11,284 nt of DNA from JBDNFP01 sp041689775 (GTDB lineage: Bacteria; Bacteroidota; Bacteroidia; Cytophagales; Spirosomataceae), in the NCBI GenBank assembly GCA_041689775.1, contig JBDNFP010000020.1, forward strand, positions 1 to 11,284. The letters run 5' to 3'. The position numbers were made by a program, and so were the translations under genes. Shown piece after piece: positions 7,223 to 11,284 of this stretch. Each line of letters opens with the position of its first letter. Positions within the stretch are counted from its first letter, which is position 1. The notes beneath the pieces are model-generated. The model did not search any database, was not told the DNA's origin, and saw only the letters and a program-made list of their open reading frames with translations.

Positions 7223-8611
7223 TCATACTTCCCGCAAATCCATCCTGATCCGCCAGTCTTTGGGGAGGTAATTATTCACCCGATTGCCGAGATTTTTCAT
7301 CCAGCCCAGGTTCAGCCCTTTGTGTCGGGCCAACAACCAGCCTTTGGGGGCATCAGGAAGTAAAATATTTTCCTTTTTCAGAAAGTGCAGGCTTGTTTCG
7401 CGGTCTAGCTCCACCGCCGGTAGCGAAGATTCAATGACCGTGCTCATGGCTAGGTCCTGCGCCGGAATCAAGTCTTTACCCTTGAACAACCCCATCTCCC
7501 GTAGCCACACGCCCTGCGGCAGGGCGGCATCCAGAAACAATAAATCTTCCTTTAAGTACCGGGGAGCGCCCAGCACGGTATCGTCTGACCGCTGTACGTA
7601 AAAAAAATCAGCCGACTCGTCTAACCAATCCGTCAGCGCCGCCTCCTCCCGCTTGTGCAACGACTTTGATTTGAGTTTCCCCATGTATCGGGCGGCTTTA
7701 CCTTGAAATGGCGATCCACCCAATTGACGAAATGCCGCAAAGTAGAATCCCTCGCCCCGTAGTTTGTGCGGATAGCACTGATACCCTAAGCTGCGAGGAA
7801 CAATGCCCCACTCTGCGGGTAAGTCTACTTCCAGATGCAACAAGTTTTGATTATCGGACAGCCATTGGGCATTCTGATCATTTTCTGACTCATTGTAGGT
7901 ACAAGTGCTGTACAGCAATACGCCACCGGGCGCTACCAGCGATACCGCCGCCGACAGAATACGCCGCTGACGTGCTGAGCATAGCTGCACGTGCTCCGCC
8001 GACCATTCATTGACTGCATCAGGATCTTTCCGAAATAGCCCTTCGCCCGAGCAGGGGGCGTCTACCAGTACTATATCAAAAAAGCCGTTTAGCTTCGAGA
8101 AAGCTTCCGGGTCATAGCTACACGTAAAAGTATTGGGATTACCCCAGCGTTCGAGGTTTTCTTTGAGTACCGTTACCCTACCACGGATTACCTCATTGGC
8201 CAGCAACAGGCTTTCCGGTGGCATCCACGACGCCAGCAATGTACTTTTACCTCCGGGTGCTGCGCACAAATCCAGAATCCGTAAAGGCCGTGGACGAAAC
8301 GGCCCCCTCGACGAAATACATTGATTGAGTACTTCGTTCAGTACTATCGAAGATGCTTCCTGTACGTAGTAGCCGCCCGCGTGAAACAGAGGATCAAGCG
8401 TAAACACCGGACGCTCAGGCAAATAGAACCCTCCCGGGTGCCAGGGCACCGGGTCCAATCCGGTAGTGTCATAGCCTGGCTTATCAGGATTCAGCCGAAT
8501 ACTAACGGGAGGATCAGTTGCTAGGGTTTCGGAAAACAAAGCGAAATCGGCCCCTAACTGAGCTTGCATTGACTCGGTAAAGGCCGGGGGGAGGGGTTGG
8601 ACGTTAGTCAA
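7223..8611 (-). CDS. RsmF/NOL1-Nop2-Sun-like rRNA m5C methyltransferase, TTG start
   Basis: The protein is 462 aa, close to RsmF of E. coli (479 aa), and transfers a methyl group from AdoMet to C5 of a cytosine in 16S rRNA if the family role holds. Visible parts are an N-terminal segment (LPPAF, then SIRLNP at 37-42), AdoMet motif I LDLCAAPGGKST (113-124), motif IV DAPCSGEGLFRKDP with Cys187 (product release), and motif VI STCTYNESEN with Cys237 (the nucleophile). The C-terminal RsmF_B/PUA-like domain includes LNLGWMKNLGNRVNNYLPKD near the end. The start at 8611 is TTG: the frame is open upstream to a stop near 8651 with no ATG, and the next ATG (8569) would drop LPPAF, which relatives keep near their N-terminus. 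A repeat element ends only ~10 bp upstream, so the original 5' end may have been altered. Whether the target is C1407 or another site cannot be read from sequence. Confidence 0.88.
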   Translation of the reverse strand: MTNVQPLPPAFTESMQAQLGADFALFSETLATDPPVSIRLNPDKPGYDTTGLDPVPWHPGGFYLPERPVFTLDPLFHAGGYYVQEASSIVLNEVLNQCISSRGPFRPRPLRILDLCAAPGGKSTLLASWMPPESLLLANEVIRGRVTVLKENLERWGNPNTFTCSYDPEAFSKLNGFFDIVLVDAPCSGEGLFRKDPDAVNEWSAEHVQLCSARQRRILSAAVSLVAPGGVLLYSTCTYNESENDQNAQWLSDNQNLLHLEVDLPAEWGIVPRSLGYQCYPHKLRGEGFYFAAFRQLGGSPFQGKAARYMGKLKSKSLHKREEAALTDWLDESADFFYVQRSDDTVLGAPRYLKEDLLFLDAALPQGVWLREMGLFKGKDLIPAQDLAMSTVIESSLPAVELDRETSLHFLKKENILLPDAPKGWLLARHKGLNLGWMKNLGNRVNNYLPKDWRIRMDLREV

Positions 8612-8621
8612 AATCTTTTTT

Positions 8622-8743
8622 GTTCGTGGTTCTAAGTTCGTGGTTCCTGGCTAGGTTAGTCGTTGAAGCGTAGTGGCCTCCCTATCATTAGGAGCTAGGC
8701 ACAAACACTCTCCTCTGTTTATAACGCAACTAAGAACTTCGTA
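8622..8743. repeat. Fold-back repeat element, copy A
   Basis: This ~122-bp element lies between the rRNA methyltransferase and four-helix-bundle genes. Its left end holds two copies of GTTCGTGGTTC (8622-8632 and 8636-8646), a 14-nt period. Its right end (AACTAAGAACTT, 8728-8739) is inverted relative to AAGTTCGTGGTT at 8634-8645, with 10 of 12 matching. The interior (about 8645-8737) aligns with copy B (9157-9248) as a direct repeat at roughly two-thirds identity with about one single-base gap, by eye. Function is unknown; it may be a miniature mobile element or a site acted on by the adjacent gene's product. Confidence 0.7.
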
Positions 8744-8754
8744 TTTATTAAATT

Positions 8755-9132
8755 CTATTCAAATCGAGGTCCTTTTCTTTCTGAGTTCCTAAGGTAGGTC
8801 ACGAAGGCAATGACTTCATTTGATTTATCGAATAAAATCTTGAATTGCAAAGCATTCAGGTAATTTCGATCCATGGCCCTATACAACTGAGATTGAATTT
8901 CATAAATCGAAGCTCGGGAGATGATCAGAAAGTGGATAAAGTCCTTGTTTCCTCCCAGACCAAACCCTTCCGCAATATTATCCATTCCCGATCCACTGGC
9001 CCGATTCAACTGATTCTTCAAAGCGAAATCTTTTGATAATGCACCCGTACAGGTTTGCTGGTAGATCATGTTTTCTAACTCCCGGGCTTTCTGCCAGCAT
9101 TTCAGATTCTGGAAGCGATCAATTGCAGCCAT
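8755..9132 (-). CDS. Four-helix-bundle protein (S23/IVP-like)
   Basis: The protein is 125 aa with no signal peptide, so likely cytoplasmic. It matches the TIGR02436-type four-helix-bundle family throughout: the N-terminal FQNLKCWQKAREL helix (7-19), then QLNRASGSGMDNIAEGFG (41-58), which corresponds to the family's 'QLRRAxxSIxxNIAEG' signature, then KDFIHFLIISRASIYEIQSQL (63-83) and a C-terminal helix to ~116. Homologs are encoded in intervening sequences of 23S rRNA in some bacteria, and the fold is shared with Avd of diversity-generating retroelements; the role of free-standing copies is not established. No reverse transcriptase or variable repeat is near. The gene is enclosed by copies A and B of a fold-back repeat, starting 11 bp past A and ending 11 bp before B, which suggests gene and repeats moved together. 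The SGMDN variation in the signature may be neutral. ATG at 9132 directly precedes the conserved N-terminal helix. Confidence 0.88.
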   Translation of the reverse strand: MAAIDRFQNLKCWQKARELENMIYQQTCTGALSKDFALKNQLNRASGSGMDNIAEGFGLGGNKDFIHFLIISRASIYEIQSQLYRAMDRNYLNALQFKILFDKSNEVIAFVTYLRNSERKGPRFE

Positions 9133-9143
9133 TACTAATTATT

Positions 9144-9266
9144 GGTCGTTCTTGGTTCGTCGTTATGTTTGCTATTAAACCGTAGCGGCAACCCATAATT
9201 AGGAACTACGAAAAAACACTCCTTTCTGGCTGTAACACAACCAAGAACGACGAACCCCGAACGACG
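9144..9266. repeat. Fold-back repeat element, copy B
   Basis: This ~123-bp element fills the gap between the M28 peptidase stop codon and the start of the four-helix-bundle gene. A perfect 13-bp inverted repeat, GTCGTTCTTGGTT (9145-9157) and AACCAAGAACGAC (9239-9251), bounds the core. Each end carries a second motif copy at a 14-nt step: GTCGTT at 9145 and 9159, GAACGACG at 9245 and 9259. The core aligns with copy A in the same direction. It lies where the promoter of the four-helix-bundle gene would be, but no TAnnTTTG box is visible in it. Confidence 0.72.
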
Positions 9267-9279
9267 TATCTTTAAAAAT

Positions 9280-10899
9280 TTACGGTTTATTACTGTCTAC
9301 CTTGATACGCTCTTCGCGGTTGGCCAGTTTCCAGGCGGTATGGAATACCAGCTGTACGATGGGCGCCTGCTTGTCGAACATGATTTTTTCAACATCATCG
9401 CCAGGGCGGTGGTAATCTTCGTGTACTCCCGTGAAGTAAAAAACTACGGGTACACCTTTCTTCGCAAAATTATAGTGGTCAGAACGGTAGTAAAAACGGT
9501 TAGGATCTTTGGGATCGTTGAAGGTATAATCCAGGTTATAGCCAATGTACTCATTGTTGGCCGCCTCACTAATCGCGTGTAGCTCCGATGACAGTTTGTC
9601 AGAACCAATGATGTACACATACTTAGGATCGTTGGCATGCGCCTGATCTACCCGACCGATCATGTCAATGTTCAGGTCGGCCACGGTATTGGCTAGCGGT
9701 AGAAGTGGGTTTTCTGAATAGAATTCCGAACCAAAGAGTCCTTTTTCTTCACCCGTTACGTTCAGGAACAAAATACTCCGGCGTGGACCTTTCCCGTCAG
9801 CCTTGGCCTTGCTGAATGCCTCGGCGAGTTCCAGTAGTGATACTGTACCGGAGCCATCATCGTCGGCCCCGTTGTTGATTTGTCCATCGGGCGAAATACC
9901 AATGTGATCCAGGTGCGCCGAAATTACCACTACCTCGTCTTTTTTATCCGTTCCTTCGAGGAGTCCAGCTACGTTTTCGGTATCGATTACTTCGCTCGTA
10001 CGCTCTACTTTCAGGACTACTTCTCCCGAAGGTGACTTGGAAGAAGGCTTACCTTTCTTGGTGATTTGCTGTTGTAAATCGACTAGTTTCCGAGCGTTTA
10101 TATCCAACAGATCGGCACCCATTTCTACCGATACCGTGAAGGCGGCTGTATTGCTCAGCAATTCTTTAATCGACTTCATGCTCATGCGGCTCATGCGGCG
10201 CGACATCACCGCCCGGCGCTTTATCAGCTCCTCAAACTCACTACCTTCTTTTTCGGATACCATGAATACGTACTTGGCACCTTTCGCCATGGACGTAGCC
10301 ACTTTTTTCTGCCACGACTGCGGCCCACTCCAACTCGACGTTTGATCGTTTCCGTTCACCAGGTACTTTCCGTTAGTACCCTTTGGCTCGCCTTCCAGTA
10401 TCACTACCGCTTTGTTTTTTACATCCAGCTTTTGATAATCATTGTACAGGTTTGCTTCAATACCATAGCCCGCAAAAACGGTAGGTACGGCTACTTCTCC
10501 TTCGGTAGTCAACAGGCCACTGAGGTAAAAATCCTCGTTGAACTTAAAGGTCTTACCCTCCGCTTTTACGTATATTTCACCCCAGTTTTTTTGGTAAAGA
10601 TTATACTTCTGAAAATACGACTTCGATCCGTCGACAGCGGTAGCTATCGGCGTAAGGCCGTACATTTTAAAGTGTTTTGCTACGTAGTCCGCGGCTTTTT
10701 TCTGACCGGGTGAGCCCGTATCACGGCCTTCCAGGCTATCCGAAGCAATAATGACAAGGTGTTTTTTTAGATCGGCGGGGGTGATGGTCTTGGCGTATTG
10801 AGTAGCCACATCCTGCGCCTGAACGAGGGTGGTAGCCATCAGTAATAGGCCACCTAATAAGTTGTTGTTCATTGAAGAAAAGATATTGTTTAGACTCAT
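9280..10899 (-). CDS. Exported M28 family metallopeptidase with PA domain
   Basis: The protein is 539 aa. An N-terminal hydrophobic stretch ending LVQAQ is a signal peptide, so it acts in the periplasm or outside the cell. The M28 zinc-peptidase domain has all ligands: His329 (SAHLDHIG), bridging Asp347 (NNGADDDGSG), general base Glu384 and ligand Glu385 (TGEEKGLFGSE), Asp412 (NIDMIGR) and His497 (DYHRPGDD). A PA-like domain (~136-310, including VFAGYGIE and KAVVILEGEP) is inserted before the catalytic half. The family removes N-terminal amino acids or cleaves small peptides; the exact substrate is unknown. A Met/Arg-rich patch (230-242) inside the PA region is encoded partly by a tandem 9-mer. 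Two starts are possible: 10899, or ATG 10872 (MNNNLLGG), which gives a compact 20-aa signal peptide and leaves the upstream palindrome free as a control site. Neither version has a basic residue before the hydrophobic core, which is atypical. Confidence 0.87.
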   Translation of the reverse strand: MSLNNIFSSMNNNLLGGLLLMATTLVQAQDVATQYAKTITPADLKKHLVIIASDSLEGRDTGSPGQKKAADYVAKHFKMYGLTPIATAVDGSKSYFQKYNLYQKNWGEIYVKAEGKTFKFNEDFYLSGLLTTEGEVAVPTVFAGYGIEANLYNDYQKLDVKNKAVVILEGEPKGTNGKYLVNGNDQTSSWSGPQSWQKKVATSMAKGAKYVFMVSEKEGSEFEELIKRRAVMSRRMSRMSMKSIKELLSNTAAFTVSVEMGADLLDINARKLVDLQQQITKKGKPSSKSPSGEVVLKVERTSEVIDTENVAGLLEGTDKKDEVVVISAHLDHIGISPDGQINNGADDDGSGTVSLLELAEAFSKAKADGKGPRRSILFLNVTGEEKGLFGSEFYSENPLLPLANTVADLNIDMIGRVDQAHANDPKYVYIIGSDKLSSELHAISEAANNEYIGYNLDYTFNDPKDPNRFYYRSDHYNFAKKGVPVVFYFTGVHEDYHRPGDDVEKIMFDKQAPIVQLVFHTAWKLANREERIKVDSNKP

Positions 10900-10927
10900 A
10901 CAAACGAAATATCATTCGTTTGTATGA
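10896..10927. promoter_or_regulatory. 13-bp perfect inverted repeat at the peptidase 5' end
   Basis: The arms TCATACAAACGAA (10896-10908) and TTCGTTTGTATGA (10915-10927) match perfectly around a 6-bp spacer (ATATCA). The repeat covers the first possible start codon of the M28 gene and lies 24 bp upstream of the second ATG. It could be a dimeric-regulator operator or an mRNA hairpin over the start. It is not followed by a T-tract on the plus strand, so a terminator is less likely. No regulator gene is in the window. Confidence 0.5.
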
Positions 10928-11284
10928 CAAATAACGCAAATCTGCGGGGGATTGTGAAATGTAAGGGGAAGTGGATGATCCTATCCAGACGGTCTTGGCA
11001 TACATAGTGTAGCCTTATTTCCTGAACATACGCACATTAGAGATAGAAGCAAGCTTTGTTATCACGGATGAAACATACTGTTTTTTAAAAAAAATTGAAA
11101 TTTTTACTTCCCAATTTCGCACAGAGCAGGGGTGACATTCGTAGCTCTGAAAAATCTGCCCGGATATATAATACCTCTCTATGATTTCGATCTCATCCCG
11201 TTTATCCTACCAAATATATTTCCTACTACACCGCTAGTAATTTAATTACTTAGGAATGATTAAAAAATAAGATGGTCAATTTCC
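10928..11284. other. Intergenic region without a recognisable gene
   Basis: I see no convincing coding region, tRNA or known RNA here. It contains an AT-rich patch with homopolymer runs (about 11071-11107), a TATATTTG box on the minus strand (11218-11211) with no visible -33 partner, and a short AT-rich palindrome AGTAATTTAATTACT (11236-11250). It presumably holds the upstream control region of the M28 gene, and possibly of a gene beyond the right edge. Confidence 0.5.

Noticed and set aside
8755..9132. Diversity-generating retroelement, suggested by the Avd-like fold
   Set aside because: There is no reverse transcriptase, template repeat or variable repeat in the window; the protein matches the general four-helix-bundle family.
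8622..9266. CRISPR array, suggested by short repeated motifs
   Set aside because: There are only two diverged copies with conserved cores and a gene between them; no identical repeats with unique spacers and no cas genes.
10736..11005. 89-aa open frame on - overlapping the M28 5' end
   Set aside because: It overlaps the signal-peptide region of the M28 gene in another frame and shows no recognisable features.

Overview
The window looks like a chromosomal segment of a Bacteroidota bacterium, most likely from the Cytophagales (Spirosomataceae-like). The evidence is the gene set: a large Asp-box/VPS10-like exported protein, a PF14905-type outer-membrane beta-barrel receptor with a carboxypeptidase-regulatory-like N-terminal domain, an exported M28 peptidase with a split PA domain, and a free-standing four-helix-bundle (S23/IVP-like) protein. 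Start codons lack Shine-Dalgarno sequences, and one good TAnnTTTG -7 box is present. The genus assignment is inference.

Layout, left to right. (1) Positions 1-277 hold the 3' end of an IS4-like transposase gene (+ strand) that runs off the left edge. (2) The end of this element abuts an AT-rich C5-cytosine DNA methyltransferase gene (- strand, 275-1075). That gene keeps motifs I, IV, VI and VIII but stops before motifs IX and X, so it is a broken, probably horizontally acquired gene. (3) A 20-bp-stem hairpin (1149-1192) separates it from a 1016-aa secreted Asp-box beta-propeller protein (1199-4249, -). This gene carries an in-frame copy of a short sequence resembling a dispersed REP-like repeat. 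(4) A 410-bp divergent intergenic region (4250-4659) contains a promoter -7 box and a 12-bp palindrome. (5) A TonB-dependent-receptor-like outer-membrane protein (4660-7146, +) ends at a hairpin terminator shared with the convergent rRNA m5C methyltransferase gene (7223-8611, -), which appears to start at TTG. (6) Upstream of that lies a four-helix-bundle protein gene (8755-9132, -). It is bracketed by two related ~122-bp elements (8622-8743 and 9144-9266), each with imperfect inverted ends made of ~14-nt-period motifs. (7) An exported M28 metallopeptidase (9280-10899, -) follows, with a perfect 13-bp inverted repeat over its 5' end. The last ~357 bp show no gene.

The VPS10-like protein, the receptor and the peptidase are envelope or secreted proteins; the rRNA methyltransferase is ordinary housekeeping. 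No multi-gene defence or metabolic system is visible. The best candidate for something under-described is the four-helix-bundle gene with its paired flanking elements, which looks like a small mobile cassette inserted between the peptidase and rRNA methyltransferase genes. The IS-truncated methyltransferase is a second sign of accessory-DNA turnover at this locus.
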